A stretch of DNA of 64,000 nt from Mesobaculum littorinae (GCF_004011175.1 NZ_RQXX01000002.1:372001-436000), one strand, 5' to 3'; shown: positions 53,938 through 64,000, numbered from the stretch's first letter. Program-made: numbers and translations. Notes: generated by a model from the sequence alone, not told the origin.

Positions 53938-54616
53938 GGGCGGGCTGTCCCTTGAGCACGCCGGCCAGAATGTCGGCCACGCGCTGCGCATCCTGGGGCT
54001 TGCCCAGATCCGCCTCGGCCTGCCGCAGAAGCGGGTCCGGCACCACGCCGGGACCCCGGGTGGCCAGCAGCCCTTCGATCGCGCGGTCTTCGAATTCGGG
54101 ATGGGGCTGCACGGTCAGGATGCGCGGCCCGTAGGCGATGGCGGCGGCGTTGCAGAATTCGTTCTGCGCCACCACCGTGCCGCCCACCGGTACCGCCGTC
54201 ACCTGGTCCTGGTGCCAGGCGTTCAGGTGAACCTCGTCCCCGCCCCAGTCGTAGCGGCGCCGGCCCACGGCCCAGCCGCCCGAGAACTTCTCGACCCGCC
54301 CGCCCAGGGCCTGCGCGATGATCTGGTGGCCGAAGCAGATGCCGATCATCGGCATGTCGCGGTCGCGGATGGCGCGGATCAGATCCTCAAGCGGGGCGAT
54401 CCACGCGTGATCCTCGTAGGCGCCGTGCTTCGAGCCGGTGACCAGCCAGCCCTGGGCCGCGTCGGGCCCGGGCGGAAAGTCGCCATCGACCACGGCCCAG
54501 GTCGTCCAGGTAAAGCCGTGGCCGTCGAACAGGCGTTCGAACATCGCCGGGTAGTCGCCGGTCGTGGAACTGAGGATGTCCGGGGCGTGCCCGGTTTGCA
54601 GAATGCCGATATGCAT
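53930..54616 (-). CDS. class I glutamine amidotransferase-like hydrolase
   Basis: 228 residues of the class I glutamine amidotransferase fold. The catalytic cysteine lies in the nucleophile elbow MIGICFGHQIIAQALGG, and the His-Glu pair is in LTVQPHPEFED. No synthetase domain is attached. By position in front of puuA and puuB it may remove the gamma-glutamyl group at the end of the pathway, as PuuD-type gamma-glutamyl-GABA hydrolases do, but its sequence is closer to GMP-synthase-type amidotransferases. ATG 54616 starts MHIGILQTGHAPD. First gene of the operon; the promoter lies in 54617-54870, shared with divergent murD. Confidence 0.82.
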   Translation of the reverse strand: MHIGILQTGHAPDILSSTTGDYPAMFERLFDGHGFTWTTWAVVDGDFPPGPDAAQGWLVTGSKHGAYEDHAWIAPLEDLIRAIRDRDMPMIGICFGHQIIAQALGGRVEKFSGGWAVGRRRYDWGGDEVHLNAWHQDQVTAVPVGGTVVAQNEFCNAAAIAYGPRILTVQPHPEFEDRAIEGLLATRGPGVVPDPLLRQAEADLGKPQDAQRVADILAGVLKGQPAHG

Positions 54617-54870
54617 GATGCACCAGTGCTGGGAAGACGCGCGGACGGTAGTCCGCGGCGCCCCCCGCGGCAACCCCGGGCAGGGGGCAGGCGTGCGCCC
54701 GGCGCGGGACGCCGCGGCGCAGGGTCGGCGAGGCGGGGTCGACAGCCGCCCGGGCCCGGCCGCGCGGTGGGGCAGGGCGGGGCACCGGGTGGCCTGCGTG
54801 AAACTCCGGTGGAGCCCGGACGGCAGGCAGGCTAGGGTCGCGTCCGTCATCGAGGATGGGAGACAGGCGC

Positions 54871-56271
54871 ATGATTCCGGTTCCGGGTTTCGAGGGGCGG
54901 CGCGTGGCGGTTCTGGGGTTGGGCCGGTCGGGCCTTGCCGCCCTGCGGGCGCTGTCCGCCGGCGGCGCCGAGGCGGTGGGCTGGGACGACAGTCCCGAAA
55001 GCCGCGACCGCGCGCAAGATGCGGGCATGGAGTTGCGCGACCTCGGCGCGCGCGACGGGTTCGAGGGGGTCGACCGGCTGATCGTGTCGCCCGGCATTCC
55101 GCATCTCTACCCCACGCCCAACCGCCATGTCGCCGCGGCGATGGCGGCGGGGGTGCCCGTGGACAACGACATCGGCCTGTTCTTCCGGTCGCTGGGCCGG
55201 GGCGAGTGGCTGCGCATGGACCAGCCGCCGCGGGTGGTCGCCGTCACCGGATCGAACGGCAAGTCGACGACCGCCGCCCTGATCCATCACATCCTGACCG
55301 AAACCGGCCGGCCGTCGCAGCTGGCGGGCAATATCGGGCGCGGCGTGCTGGACATCGATCCGCCGCAGGAGGGGGGCGTCGTGGTGCTGGAGCTGAGCTC
55401 GTACCAGACCGAGCTGGCGCGCGCGCTGACCCCCGACATCGCGGTCTTCACCAACCTCACGCCAGACCACCTGGACCGGCACGGCGGCATGGGGGGCTAT
55501 TTCGCGGCCAAGCGGCGGCTTTTCTCCGAAGGCGGGCCGGACCGCGCGGTGATCGGCGTGGACGAGCCCGAGGGCCGGTTCCTGGCAAACCAGATGGCCG
55601 AGGCGCCCGAGGACGACCGGCTGATCCGCGTGTCGGTCGAGGCAAAGCTCTCCGGTCCGGGCTGGCTGGTCTACGCCCGCAAGGGGTTTCTGACCGAGTG
55701 GCGCAAGGGGCGGCAGATCGCGTCGATCGATCTGCGGGACATTGCCGGGCTGCCGGGGGCGCACAACCACCAGAACGCCTGCGCCGCCTTTGCCGCGACG
55801 CGTGCGCTGGGCCTGTCGCCCCGCGACATCGAGGCGGCGCTGAATAGCTTCTCGGGCCTGCCGCACCGCAGCCAGCTGGTGGCCGAGATCGACGGCGTGC
55901 GCTTCGTCAACGACAGCAAGGCCACGAATGCCGACAGCGCGGGCAAGGCGCTGCAGGCCTTCGACCGGATCCGCTGGATCGCCGGCGGGCTGGGCAAGGA
56001 TGGCGGCATCGGGTCGCTGGCCCCCTACCTTGGCCGGGTCAGCAAGGCCTACCTGATCGGCCACTCCGCCCGCGATTTCGCGCTGGCGCTGGCCGACGTG
56101 CCGCACGAGGTCTGCGGCACGATGTCCGAGGCCGTCGCGCGCGCCGCGTCCGAGGCCCTTCCGGGCGATACCGTCCTGCTGGCCCCCGCGGCGGCGAGCT
56201 TTGACCAGTATCCCGATTTCGAGAAGCGCGGCGATGATTTCGTCGACCGCGTCCGCCTGCTGCGCGGCTGA
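54871..56271 (+). CDS. murD: UDP-N-acetylmuramoylalanine--D-glutamate ligase
   Basis: 466 residues. It adds D-Glu to UDP-MurNAc-L-Ala in peptidoglycan precursor synthesis. Motifs are the N-terminal [14 protein letters not shown], the ATP loop [51 protein letters not shown] and the final [15 protein letters not shown] 54871 has GGGAG eight bases upstream. It opens the division and cell wall cluster in this window; mraY and the genes before it are not adjacent, because the upstream neighbour is the divergent Puu-like operon. Confidence 0.96.
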   Translation: MIPVPGFEGRRVAVLGLGRSGLAALRALSAGGAEAVGWDDSPESRDRAQDAGMELRDLGARDGFEGVDRLIVSPGIPHLYPTPNRHVAAAMAAGVPVDNDIGLFFRSLGRGEWLRMDQPPRVVAVTGSNGKSTTAALIHHILTETGRPSQLAGNIGRGVLDIDPPQEGGVVVLELSSYQTELARALTPDIAVFTNLTPDHLDRHGGMGGYFAAKRRLFSEGGPDRAVIGVDEPEGRFLANQMAEAPEDDRLIRVSVEAKLSGPGWLVYARKGFLTEWRKGRQIASIDLRDIAGLPGAHNHQNACAAFAATRALGLSPRDIEAALNSFSGLPHRSQLVAEIDGVRFVNDSKATNADSAGKALQAFDRIRWIAGGLGKDGGIGSLAPYLGRVSKAYLIGHSARDFALALADVPHEVCGTMSEAVARAASEALPGDTVLLAPAAASFDQYPDFEKRGDDFVDRVRLLRG

Positions 56272-56617
56272 CCCCGCCCCGGGGGCTCCGGAGAGCCTTC
56301 GGCAAGGCTTGGTGGCCTCTCGCACGCCTCGCAGGCGCCCCTGCGGGAAAGCGGCGAGGTCTGGACAGGGGTGAGGACCCGCGGGCGTGACGCCCCGGAG
56401 CCGGGGGGGACGGCGATATCGGCGACGTCTTGCCGAAATCGGGGCAAACGGCGCCCCGAACGGACGGCTTTCGGCGCGGGACGCGTGCCCCTTTTGGGCC
56501 GCGGCCCTCCGGCACGCGGGGGGAAGTTGCCGCTAGCCTGAGCGTGCGTTTACCGTTAGGATACCATGGCAGACCCGGACAACCGGGCGCGAGCAGTGAC
56601 AAGGCAGGCGGTGTCCC
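56272..56617. other. intergenic region between murD and ftsW
   Basis: This stretch of 346 bases interrupts the otherwise overlapping mur-fts genes. It contains short dyads such as GGGGCAAACGGCGCCCC (about 56441-56457), and near 56545 the only A/T-richer patch (TTTACCGTTAGGATACC), a possible promoter for ftsW and downstream genes. No gene is visible. Confidence 0.45.
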
Positions 56618-57784
56618 ATGACGGAAATGGTCTATGGCACACTCCCCCTCGGGGGCGGTGAACCTATTCTTCCGCGCTGGTGGCGGACCATCGACAAATG
56701 GTCGCTTTCCTGCGTGCTTCTTCTCTTTGGTGTCGGGCTTCTGTTGGGCCTCGCCTCGTCGCCGCCGCTGGCGGCGCGCAACGGGTTCGAACCCTTCTAC
56801 TACGTGCAGAAGCAGGCGATCTTCGGCTCCTCGGCATTGCTGGCGCTGTGGATCACCACATTGATGACGCCGCAGCTGGTGCGGCGGCTGGCGATCCTGG
56901 GCTTCCTGCTGGCCTTCGTGGGCCTTGCCCTGCTGCCGATCTTCGGCACCGATTTCGGCAAGGGCGCGGTGCGGTGGTATTCGCTGGGCTTTGCCAGCGT
57001 GCAGCCGTCCGAGTTCCTTAAGCCCGGCTTCGTCGTCGCGGCGGCCTGGATGATGGCCGCGGCGCAGGATCTCAACGGCCCGCCGGGACGACTGTGGTCC
57101 TTCTGCCTTGCCGTGGCGATCGTCGCGATGCTGGCGATGCAGCCCGACTTCGGACAGGCCTGCCTGGTGCTGTTTTCCTGGGGCGTGATGTACTTCGTCG
57201 CCGGTGCGCCGATCATGCTGCTTCTGATCCTCGCGGGCGGCGTCGCGCTGGCCGGCACCGTGGCCTACAACAGCTCGGAACACTTCGCCCGCCGGATCGA
57301 CGGCTTCCTGTCGCCCGACCTCGACCCGACGACGCAGCTGGGTTACGCCGCGGGCGCCATCCAGGAGGGCGGCTTCTTCGGCGTGGGCGTGGGCGAGGGC
57401 CAGGTGAAATGGTCGCTGCCCGACGCGCATACCGACTTCATCATCGCCGTCGCGGCCGAGGAATACGGCCTGATCCTCGTGCTCTGCATCATCGCGCTCT
57501 ACACCATCATCGTCGTGCGCTCGCTGTTCCGGCTGATGCGCGAACGCGATCCCTTCATCCGGCTTGCCGGGACCGGGCTCGCCTGTTCCTTCGGGGTGCA
57601 GGCGATGATCAACATGGGCGTCGCGGTGCGGCTGCTGCCCGCCAAGGGGATGACGCTGCCCTTCGTCAGCTACGGCGGCTCGTCGCTGATCGCGGGCGGC
57701 ATCGCCGTGGGCATGCTGCTGGCCTTCACCCGCTCCCGGCCGCAGGGCGAGATCGGGGACATCCTTCTCTCGCGCGGGCGCTAG
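56618..57784 (+). CDS. ftsW: septal peptidoglycan polymerase FtsW
   Basis: 388 residues of the SEDS family with about ten helices; it polymerises septal glycan strands together with FtsI. Conserved segments are GADFGKGAVRWYSLGFASVQPSEFLKPGF-like (seen as GTDFGKGAVRWY and VQPSEFLKPG), ARRIDGFLSPDLDPTTQLGYAAGAIQEGGFFGVGVGEGQVKWSLPDAHTDFI in the large loop with the catalytic aspartate, and LPFVSYGGSSLIAGGIAVGMLLA. The stop is three bases before murG. Confidence 0.95.
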   Translation: MTEMVYGTLPLGGGEPILPRWWRTIDKWSLSCVLLLFGVGLLLGLASSPPLAARNGFEPFYYVQKQAIFGSSALLALWITTLMTPQLVRRLAILGFLLAFVGLALLPIFGTDFGKGAVRWYSLGFASVQPSEFLKPGFVVAAAWMMAAAQDLNGPPGRLWSFCLAVAIVAMLAMQPDFGQACLVLFSWGVMYFVAGAPIMLLLILAGGVALAGTVAYNSSEHFARRIDGFLSPDLDPTTQLGYAAGAIQEGGFFGVGVGEGQVKWSLPDAHTDFIIAVAAEEYGLILVLCIIALYTIIVVRSLFRLMRERDPFIRLAGTGLACSFGVQAMINMGVAVRLLPAKGMTLPFVSYGGSSLIAGGIAVGMLLAFTRSRPQGEIGDILLSRGR

Positions 57785-57787
57785 GTC

Positions 57788-58912
57788 ATGGCGGCCCCGC
57801 TTCTGGTGATCGCGGCGGGAGGGACCGGGGGCCACATGTTCCCCGCCCAGGCCCTGGCCGAAACCATGCTGGCGCGTGGCTGGCGGGTGAAACTTTCCAC
57901 CGACGCCCGCGGCGCGCGCTACACGCAGGGCTTTCCCGGTGCGGTCGAGATTTCCGAGCTTCCCTCGGCCACCTTCGCCCGCGGCGGCATCCTGGCCAAG
58001 GCTGGCGTGCCCTTCCGCATCGCGGGCGGGGTGGCGGCGGCACAGCTGGGGTTCTGGCGCGACCGCCCGACCGCGGTGGTGGGCTTCGGCGGCTACCCGT
58101 CGATCCCGGCACTGGCGGCGGCGTGGATGCTGCGCATCCCGCGGATGATCCATGAACAGAACGGCGTTCTGGGACGGGTGAACAAGCTGTTTGCCAGCCG
58201 CGTCGACGCGGTGGCCTGCGGTACGTGGCCCACCGACCTGCCCGACGGCGTCGAGGGGTATCACACCGGCAACCCGGTGCGCGCATCGGTGCTGGAGCGT
58301 CAGAACGCCCCCTATATCACGCCGGGCGACTACCCGATGTCGCTGCTGGTGATCGGTGGCAGCCAGGGTGCGCGCATCCTGTCGGATATCGTGCCCCCCG
58401 CCATCGCGGCCCTGCCGATGGAAATGCTGCGCAACATCCGCGTCGCCCACCAGGCGCGCGGCGAGGATCAGCAGCGCGTCGCGGACTTCTATGCCGAGCA
58501 CGGCGTCGATGCCGAGGTCGAGCCCTTCTTCGCCGACGTGCCGCGCCGGATGACCGAGGCGCAGCTGGTGATTTCGCGGGCGGGCGCATCCTCGGTCGCC
58601 GATCTCGCGGTGATCGGGCGGCCTGCGATCCTGGTGCCTTTCGCCGCCGCGACGGCGGATCACCAGACTGCAAATGCGCGCGGGCTGGTGGATGCCGGCG
58701 CCGCCTCGCTCATCCCGGAATCGCTGCTTGAGCCGCAGGCGCTTTCAGAGCAGATACGCCTCATCCTCTCCGATCCGGATGGTGCCTTGCAGATGTCGCG
58801 TCGCGCGGCCCGGCAGGGCATGCCCGATGCGGCCACGCATCTGGCGGACATGGTCGAGGCATTGGCGGCACGCTCCGAAGAGGGCGGCGGAAAGAAAAAG
58901 GGACAGGCATGA
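57788..58912 (+). CDS. murG: undecaprenyl-PP-MurNAc-pentapeptide GlcNAc transferase
   Basis: 374 residues. It makes lipid II from lipid I at the cytoplasmic membrane face. The N-terminal [22 protein letters not shown] loop, the [20 protein letters not shown] and [18 protein letters not shown] regions and the C-terminal [40 protein letters not shown] donor-site motif are all present. Its stop overlaps the murC start (ATGA at 58909-58912). Confidence 0.96.
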   Translation: MAAPLLVIAAGGTGGHMFPAQALAETMLARGWRVKLSTDARGARYTQGFPGAVEISELPSATFARGGILAKAGVPFRIAGGVAAAQLGFWRDRPTAVVGFGGYPSIPALAAAWMLRIPRMIHEQNGVLGRVNKLFASRVDAVACGTWPTDLPDGVEGYHTGNPVRASVLERQNAPYITPGDYPMSLLVIGGSQGARILSDIVPPAIAALPMEMLRNIRVAHQARGEDQQRVADFYAEHGVDAEVEPFFADVPRRMTEAQLVISRAGASSVADLAVIGRPAILVPFAAATADHQTANARGLVDAGAASLIPESLLEPQALSEQIRLILSDPDGALQMSRRAARQGMPDAATHLADMVEALAARSEEGGGKKKGQA

Positions 58913-60324
58913 ACGCGGCGGTCACCAAACTCCCCACCGAAATGGGGCCCATCCACTTCGTCGGCATCGGCGGCATCGGCATGTCCGGCATCGCCGAGGT
59001 GCTTCTGAACCACGGCTACACGGTGCAGGGGTCTGACCAGAAATCGTCGAAGATCACCGAGCGGCTGGAGAGCCTGGGCGCGAAGATCTTCCTGGGCCAG
59101 AGCCCAGACAATCTGGATGATGCCGAGGTCGTCGTGATCTCGTCCGCGATCAAGCCGGGCAACCCCGAGCTGGACGCCGCGCGCGCCCGCGGCATGCCGG
59201 TCGTGCGCCGGGCCGAGATGCTGGCCGAGCTGATGCGGCTCAAGTCCAACGTCGCGGTGGCGGGCACCCACGGCAAGACCACGACGACGACGCTGGTGGC
59301 GACGCTGCTGGACGGCGGCGGGATCGACCCCACGGTCATCAACGGCGGCATCATCCATGCCTACGGATCGAATGCGCGGGTGGGCGAGGGCGACTGGATG
59401 GTCGTCGAGGCCGACGAAAGCGACGGCACCTTCAACCGTCTGCCCGCCACCATCGCCATCGTCACCAACATCGACCCCGAGCACATGGAGCACTGGGGCA
59501 GCATCGAGAACCTGCGGCGGGGGTTCTACGACTTCGTGTCGAACATCCCCTTCTACGGGCTCGCCGTCTGCTGCACCGACCATGCCGAGGTGCAAAGCCT
59601 CGTGGGCAAGATCACCGACCGCCGCGTCGTGACCTACGGCTTCAACGCGCAGGCCGACGTGCGCGCGATCAACCTGCGCTACGAGAGCGGGCGTGCCTGC
59701 TTCGACGTGGCGCTGCAGGCCGAGGACATCGTGATCGAGGGCTGCTGCCTTCCGATGCCGGGCGATCACAACGTGGCGAACGCGCTGGCCGCGATCGCCG
59801 TGGCACGGCACCTCGGCATGAAGACGGCCGAGATCCGCGAGGCGCTGCTGGGGTTCAAGGGCGTCAACCGCCGCTTTACCCGGGTGGGCGAAGTCAACGG
59901 CGTCACCATAATCGATGATTACGGTCACCACCCGGTCGAGATCTCGGCGGTGCTGAAGGCCGCGCGCCACGCAACCAAGGGCCGGGTCATCGCGGTGCAC
60001 CAGCCGCACCGATATTCGCGCCTGCACGCGCTGTTCGACGATTTCTGCGCCTGCTTCAACGAAGCCGACGTGGTGGGCATCGCCGAGGTCTACGGTGCGG
60101 GCGAGGACCCGATCGAGGGCGCCAGCCGCGACGATCTGGTGCAGGGGTTGATCCGGCACGGCCACCGCCATGCCCGGGCCGTGACCTCGGAAGAGGATCT
60201 TGAGCGTCTGGTGCGCGAACAGGCGGGGCCGGGCGACATGGTCGTTTGCCTGGGGGCCGGCACGATCAGCACCTGGGCCAACAGCCTGCCCGACCGGCTG
60301 ACCGAGACCCGGCTGCGGGCGTGA
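58909..60324 (+). CDS. murC: UDP-N-acetylmuramate--L-alanine ligase
   Basis: 471 residues. It adds L-Ala to UDP-MurNAc. Seen are the N-terminal [23 protein letters not shown], the ATP loop [53 protein letters not shown] and [18 protein letters not shown] with the final [16 protein letters not shown]. Length and order are normal. It overlaps murG by four bases; 186 non-coding bases separate it from the DUF2484 genes. Confidence 0.97.
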   Translation: MNAAVTKLPTEMGPIHFVGIGGIGMSGIAEVLLNHGYTVQGSDQKSSKITERLESLGAKIFLGQSPDNLDDAEVVVISSAIKPGNPELDAARARGMPVVRRAEMLAELMRLKSNVAVAGTHGKTTTTTLVATLLDGGGIDPTVINGGIIHAYGSNARVGEGDWMVVEADESDGTFNRLPATIAIVTNIDPEHMEHWGSIENLRRGFYDFVSNIPFYGLAVCCTDHAEVQSLVGKITDRRVVTYGFNAQADVRAINLRYESGRACFDVALQAEDIVIEGCCLPMPGDHNVANALAAIAVARHLGMKTAEIREALLGFKGVNRRFTRVGEVNGVTIIDDYGHHPVEISAVLKAARHATKGRVIAVHQPHRYSRLHALFDDFCACFNEADVVGIAEVYGAGEDPIEGASRDDLVQGLIRHGHRHARAVTSEEDLERLVREQAGPGDMVVCLGAGTISTWANSLPDRLTETRLRA

Positions 60325-60510
60325 CCGCGTGCCGGGGCGCGCCATCCCGCGACGCAGGACCCGGCCCGAGATCTGCCTTCTGCCCTGCACCAACAAGGAT
60401 GCGTCGGGTGGGGCCACGGATCGGACCCGTGGACGCAGGGCCCGCGGACCGGCGTCGACGCACCAAAGCGGCGCAGGCCGGATGCGGGTGGCCGGCGGCA
60501 GGCTCGGGGC

Positions 60511-60771
60511 ATGAGCGGACCGGTCCTTTTCGCCTGCCTCTGGGCGCTGGCCGGCACCGTCACCGCGCTGCTGCCGATGCGCTGGCAACTGCTGCCGGGG
60601 CTCCTCCTGCTGATTTCGGCACCTGTCCTGATCGCATGGCTCGGCTTCGTGCACGGCCTCTGGGTCGCACTGCTGGCGGGCGCGGGCTTCGTGTCGATGT
60701 TCCGCCGTCCGCTGCGCCATCTCTGCCGACGCGTCCTGCGCCGCGGCGGATGCGCGGGGCCCGGGGCATGA
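60511..60771 (+). CDS. DUF2484 small membrane protein, first copy
   Basis: 86 residues with three predicted helices, starting [29 protein letters not shown] and containing [26 protein letters not shown]2484 is known mainly from Rhodobacteraceae and lies between murC and murB there; its role is unknown, presumably in envelope growth. Its end overlaps the second copy (ATGA at 60768-60771). Confidence 0.88.
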   Translation: MSGPVLFACLWALAGTVTALLPMRWQLLPGLLLLISAPVLIAWLGFVHGLWVALLAGAGFVSMFRRPLRHLCRRVLRRGGCAGPGA

Positions 60772-61025
60772 GCCTGTCGCTGCTTCTGGCCTGCCTCTGG
60801 GCCGTGGCGGCGAACGTGATCGCGATCCTGCCGTCGCGCCGCAACCACTGGCCCGCGGCCTACGGGCTGATCGTCCTGGGCGTCCCCCTCGTGGGGTTCG
60901 TCACCTACCAGAACGGCCCGTGGATCGGGCTATTGGCTCTGGCCGCGGGATGTTCGATCCTGCGCTGGCCGCTGCACGCGCTGTGGCGCTGGGGCAAACG
61001 ACGACTGAGAGAGACCGACAGATGA
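60768..61025 (+). CDS. DUF2484 small membrane protein, second copy
   Basis: 85 residues, a paralogue of the preceding gene with the same layout: [33 protein letters not shown] and [26 protein letters not shown]. The two share the CLWA.A...A.LP.R start and the P-L-x-x-L-x-R end but differ elsewhere, so the duplication is not recent. The stop overlaps the murB start (ATGA at 61022-61025). Confidence 0.88.
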   Translation: MSLSLLLACLWAVAANVIAILPSRRNHWPAAYGLIVLGVPLVGFVTYQNGPWIGLLALAAGCSILRWPLHALWRWGKRRLRETDR

Positions 61026-62017
61026 CCGACACGCCGACGCCATCCTCCCCCGCGACCACGTCTGCCGCGACGCCCGAGGCGATCCCCGGCCTGCGGGGCC
61101 GCCTGACGCCGGACCGGTCGCTGGCCGACCTAACCTGGCTGCGCGCGGGCGGCCCGGCACAGTGGCTCTACCAGCCCGCCGATGCCGAGGACCTCGCCGC
61201 CTTCCTCGCCGGGCTCGACCCGGCGGTGCCGGTGTTCCCGATGGGCGTGGGCTCGAACCTCATCGTGCGCGACGGCGGCATCCGCGGCGTGGTGATCCGC
61301 CTGGGCCGTGGGTTCAACGGGATCGACTGCGGAGGCGGAACGGTCACCGCCGGCGCGGCCGCGCTCGATGCCCACGTGGCGCGACGCGCGGCGGATGCGG
61401 GGCTCGACCTGACCTTCCTGCGCACGATCCCCGGCGCCATCGGCGGGGCGGTGCGGATGAACGCGGGCTGCTACGGCTCCTACGTTGCCGACCACCTGGT
61501 ACGCGCCACCGCGATCACCCGCGCGGGCGAGGTGCTGGAACTGGCGCCCGCGGACCTGGAGTTCCGCTATCGCGGGTCGACCCTGCCCGAGGGCGCGGTG
61601 CTGACCGAGGCGGTGTTCCGCGCCGCGCCGGGCGACCCGCAAGTGCTGCACGCGAAGATGGAGGACCAGCTGGCCCGCCGCGACGCGACGCAGCCCACCA
61701 AGGAGCGCACGGCAGGCTCGACCTTCCGCAATCCGGCGGGCTTTTCCTCGACCGGAAAGGCTGACGACACGCATGAACTCAAGGCGTGGTCGGTGATCGA
61801 CGCGGCGGGGATGCGGGGCGCCATGCTGGGTGCTGCGCAGATGTCGCCCAAGCATCCGAACTTTCTGGTGAATACCGGAGGCGCGACGGCTGCCGATCTG
61901 GAAGGATTGGGCGAGATGGTCCGCGAAAAGGTATTCCAAAACGCCGGAATATCGTTAGAGTGGGAGGTCATAAGGGTCGGTGAACCGGCCCCGTCTGAGG
62001 CAGACACCAATCAATAA
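61022..62017 (+). CDS. murB: UDP-N-acetylenolpyruvoylglucosamine reductase
   Basis: 331 residues. The FAD enzyme makes UDP-MurNAc. Seen are the FAD-binding [41 protein letters not shown] and [24 protein letters not shown], the catalytic serine motif [11 protein letters not shown] and the C-terminal [19 protein letters not shown] ending in a glutamate near LEWEVIRVG. The first 30 residues are a Ser/Thr/Pro/Ala-rich leader. The start overlaps the second DUF2484 stop. Confidence 0.96.
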   Translation: MTDTPTPSSPATTSAATPEAIPGLRGRLTPDRSLADLTWLRAGGPAQWLYQPADAEDLAAFLAGLDPAVPVFPMGVGSNLIVRDGGIRGVVIRLGRGFNGIDCGGGTVTAGAAALDAHVARRAADAGLDLTFLRTIPGAIGGAVRMNAGCYGSYVADHLVRATAITRAGEVLELAPADLEFRYRGSTLPEGAVLTEAVFRAAPGDPQVLHAKMEDQLARRDATQPTKERTAGSTFRNPAGFSSTGKADDTHELKAWSVIDAAGMRGAMLGAAQMSPKHPNFLVNTGGATAADLEGLGEMVREKVFQNAGISLEWEVIRVGEPAPSEADTNQ

Positions 62018-62056
62018 GGGCGCAGATCGAAGCGTCCGATGAAGGCAAGAACGGGC

Positions 62057-62986
62057 ATGTCGAGCGGGACGGCCCCGAAAGTCGCGGTATTGCTGGGCGG
62101 ACCCTCGTCTGAACGCGAGGTTTCCCTGTCCACCGGGCGCGAATGCGTCGCCGCGCTCAGGGGCGAAGGATATCAGGTCGAAGAGATCGACGCCGGGCCG
62201 GATCTGCCCGCGCGTCTGGCAGCGTCGCAACCCGACGTCGTCTTCAACGCCCTGCATGGGCGCTGGGGCGAAGATGGCTGCGTGCAAGGTCTGCTGGAAT
62301 GGCTGCGGCTGCCCTATACCCATTCGGGCGTGCTGTCCTCGGCGCTGGCGATGGACAAGGAACGCACGAAGGATGCGTTCCGCAGGGCCGGACTGCCGGT
62401 CGTGCCGTCGCGACTGGCCCGCGCCGACGAGGTTCGGGCGGGCCACGTGATGGACCCGCCCTACGTGGTAAAGCCTTATAACGAAGGCTCTTCGGTGGGG
62501 GTCTACCTTGTTCACGACGCCGCCGACGGCCCGCCGCAGCTGGGGCCAGAGATGCCCGATGTGGTGATGGTCGAACGCTTTGCCCCGGGGCGCGAGCTGA
62601 CGACGGCGGTGGTGGGCGACGGGCCGGACGATCCCGGCGCGCTCTGCGTCACCGACATCCTGACCGACGGCTGGTACGACTACGACGCGAAGTACAAGGC
62701 CGGCGGATCGCGCCATGTCCTGCCCGCCGACATTCCCGACGAGATCGCCTCGGCCTGTCTGGACTACGCCTTGCGCGCGCACCGGGCGCTGGGCTGCCGC
62801 GGCGTGACGCGCACCGACTTCCGCTGGGACGAGGCGCGCGGCCTCGACGGCCTCGTGCTGCTCGAACTCAATACCCAGCCGGGCATGACGCCCACGTCCC
62901 TGGTGCCCGAACAGGCGCAGCACTGCGGCATGTCCTTTGGCGCGCTCTGTCGCTGGATGGTGGAGGACGCGTCATGGCAACGATAG
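62057..62986 (+). CDS. ddl: D-alanine--D-alanine ligase
   Basis: 309 residues. It joins two D-Ala for the muropeptide stem. ATP-grasp features: [21 protein letters not shown] at the N-terminus, [46 protein letters not shown] and the metal-binding [20 protein letters not shown]. An upstream in-frame ATG at 62039 would add six residues; 62057 is preferred because AAGG precedes it and the family begins near here. Its last 13 bases overlap ftsQ. Confidence 0.95.
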   Translation: MSSGTAPKVAVLLGGPSSEREVSLSTGRECVAALRGEGYQVEEIDAGPDLPARLAASQPDVVFNALHGRWGEDGCVQGLLEWLRLPYTHSGVLSSALAMDKERTKDAFRRAGLPVVPSRLARADEVRAGHVMDPPYVVKPYNEGSSVGVYLVHDAADGPPQLGPEMPDVVMVERFAPGRELTTAVVGDGPDDPGALCVTDILTDGWYDYDAKYKAGGSRHVLPADIPDEIASACLDYALRAHRALGCRGVTRTDFRWDEARGLDGLVLLELNTQPGMTPTSLVPEQAQHCGMSFGALCRWMVEDASWQR

Positions 62987-63867
62987 GCTTCCGCGCGCAG
63001 GAGCGGGCGCAGCACGACCCCGCGCCCTCGGTCCTGTCCTACCGCCTGCAGCGGCTCTACCTGACGCCGGCGTTCCGCTACATGATGCGGTTCGGGCTTC
63101 CGATCCTGCTGCTGGCCCTGGTGCTTTTCATCACCTTCGCCGAACAGGCCCGGCGCGACGCGGTGGTGATGTGGGTCAACGATATCAAGCGGTCGATCCA
63201 GGAGCGGCCCGAGTTCATGGTCAAGATGATGGCCGTCGACGGCGCCTCGGAAAGCGTGGCGCAGGACATCCGCGAGATCCTGCCGGTCGAGTTCCCGCTG
63301 TCGTCCTTCGACCTCGACCTGCCCGAGATGCAGAAGACCGTGGCCGGGATCCCGGCCGTCGAGCGGGCCGACCTGCGGATCCGCGCGGGCGGCGTGCTCG
63401 AGGTGCGGGTCGTCGAACGCGAGCCGGTCGCCGTCTGGCGCAGCTCGACCGGGCTCGACCTGGTCGACATCCATGGCAAGCGCGTCGCGCCGCTTGACAC
63501 CCGGGGCGAGCGGGGCGACCTGCCGCTGGTGGCGGGCCGCGGGGCAGGGGAGGCCGCCGCCGAAGCGATGGCGATCTTCGATGCCGCCGGGCCGATCGCG
63601 GACCGCATCCGCGGGCTTGTCCGGGTGGGCGAGCGGCGCTGGACGGTGTCGCTGGCCGAAGGTCAGAGCATCCTGTTGCCCGAACGCGAGCCCGTGCGCG
63701 CGCTTGAGCAAGTGATCGCCCTGCACGAAGCGCAGGACATTCTCGACCGCGATGTCGCCGCCATCGACATGCGCAACCCCAGCCGCGCCACGGTGCGGCT
63801 GCGCGAAACCGCGCTGGAGGAAATCCGGCGCATTCGAATGATCGAACTGGGAGCCCGCCCTAAATGA
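62974..63867 (+). CDS. ftsQ: cell division protein FtsQ
   Basis: 297 residues. FtsQ is a bitopic scaffold of the divisome. Residues 1-35 are cytoplasmic, the membrane helix spans about 41-60 ([17 protein letters not shown]), and a POTRA-like domain follows ([50 protein letters not shown]). The beta domain comes last ([36 protein letters not shown]). Its start lies inside ddl and its stop overlaps ftsA (ATGA at 63864-63867). Confidence 0.95.
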   Translation: MATIGFRAQERAQHDPAPSVLSYRLQRLYLTPAFRYMMRFGLPILLLALVLFITFAEQARRDAVVMWVNDIKRSIQERPEFMVKMMAVDGASESVAQDIREILPVEFPLSSFDLDLPEMQKTVAGIPAVERADLRIRAGGVLEVRVVEREPVAVWRSSTGLDLVDIHGKRVAPLDTRGERGDLPLVAGRGAGEAAAEAMAIFDAAGPIADRIRGLVRVGERRWTVSLAEGQSILLPEREPVRALEQVIALHEAQDILDRDVAAIDMRNPSRATVRLRETALEEIRRIRMIELGARPK

Positions 63868-64000
63868 CCGCCCTCTACGAATCCCAGCGCGCCATGCGCG
63901 CCATGCGCAAGGCCGCGATGCAACGGGGCGTGATCGCTATCCTCGATGTGGGCACGTCCAAGATCGCCTGCCTCGTGCTGCGGTTCGACGGGCCCGAGCA
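63864..64000 (+). CDS. ftsA: cell division protein FtsA (5' part, cut by window end)
   Basis: Only the first 45 codons are inside the window. The sequence [20 protein letters not shown] leads into GVIAILDVGTSKIACLVLRF, the actin-like phosphate-1 motif of FtsA. Its ATG overlaps the ftsQ stop. Together with the preceding genes this is the standard ddl-ftsQ-ftsA order, and ftsZ should follow outside the window. Confidence 0.93.
   Translation, partial: MTALYESQRAMRAMRKAAMQRGVIAILDVGTSKIACLVLRFDGPE

Noticed and set aside
56039-58663. 874-codon open frame on the minus strand
   Set aside because: Antisense to murD end, ftsW and murG, which are unambiguous; no motifs in the antisense product.
58660-60720. 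686-codon open frame on the minus strand
   Set aside because: Antisense to murC; composition and lack of motifs mark it as a GC artefact.

Overview
The window is very GC-rich, densely packed DNA that looks like a chromosome segment of an alphaproteobacterium of the Rhodobacteraceae (Roseobacter/Rhodobacter type). The signs are: two DUF2484 genes between murC and murB, a DUF6314 gene, a glnB-glnA pair, a bifunctional allantoinase/OHCU decarboxylase, and an alphaproteobacterial SOS box of the form GTTC-N7-GTTC. I saw no rRNA, tRNA, CRISPR array, phage or complete insertion sequence. Many very long antisense reading frames are by-products of the GC content.

Layout. 0-6 kb: ABC exporter, a periplasmic molybdopterin-domain protein with its own histidine kinase, and an acetolactate-synthase-like ThDP enzyme. 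6-10.4 kb: a four-gene siderophore ABC importer (ATPase, two permeases, binding protein), with a divergent DUF2218 gene behind a hairpin that buries its ribosome binding site. 10.7-17 kb: sulfotransferase-like protein, fliG without other flagellar genes, purB, DUF6314, bioY, and an endonuclease/exonuclease/phosphatase-family protein. 17-19.2 kb: a variable islet with a frameshifted DUF3445 gene and a lower-GC MarR-GNAT fusion gene whose start lies in a 36-bp palindrome. 19.2-24.2 kb: an unknown membrane-linked protein, glnA, glnB and the NAD(P)HX repair enzyme. 24.4-29.8 kb: purine (urate/allantoin) catabolism with allA, puuE-uraD fusion, uraH, an LLM oxidoreductase and urate hydroxylase puuD. 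29.8-36.2 kb: D-aminoacyl-tRNA deacylase, a sugar kinase, then a TelA/XpaC/DUF2927/small-membrane-protein operon beside terC.

36-48.5 kb: RNA modification (RluB-like, TadA), a truncated AMP-binding protein, galM, a YbaN-like protein, rpiA, glutathione reductase, then hflK-hflC-DUF2065 and a Do-type protease, which together form a membrane protein quality-control block. 48.5-51 kb: a nucleotidyltransferase, a peptidoglycan-binding lipoprotein, a remnant of error-prone polymerase dnaE2 placed directly under an SOS box, and a [2Fe-2S] ferredoxin. 51.2-54.6 kb: a three-gene operon for gamma-glutamylated amine (putrescine-type) catabolism. 54.8-64 kb: the division and cell wall cluster murD, ftsW, murG, murC, 2x DUF2484, murB, ddl, ftsQ, ftsA (cut by the window edge).

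Most of the window is core metabolism and cell envelope. The parts that deserve a second look are the SOS-box/dnaE2 mini-gene, the MarR-GNAT palindrome, the Shine-Dalgarno-burying hairpin, the cofactor-less molybdopterin-fold/kinase pair, the TelA-XpaC-DUF2927 operon, and several decaying or truncated genes.
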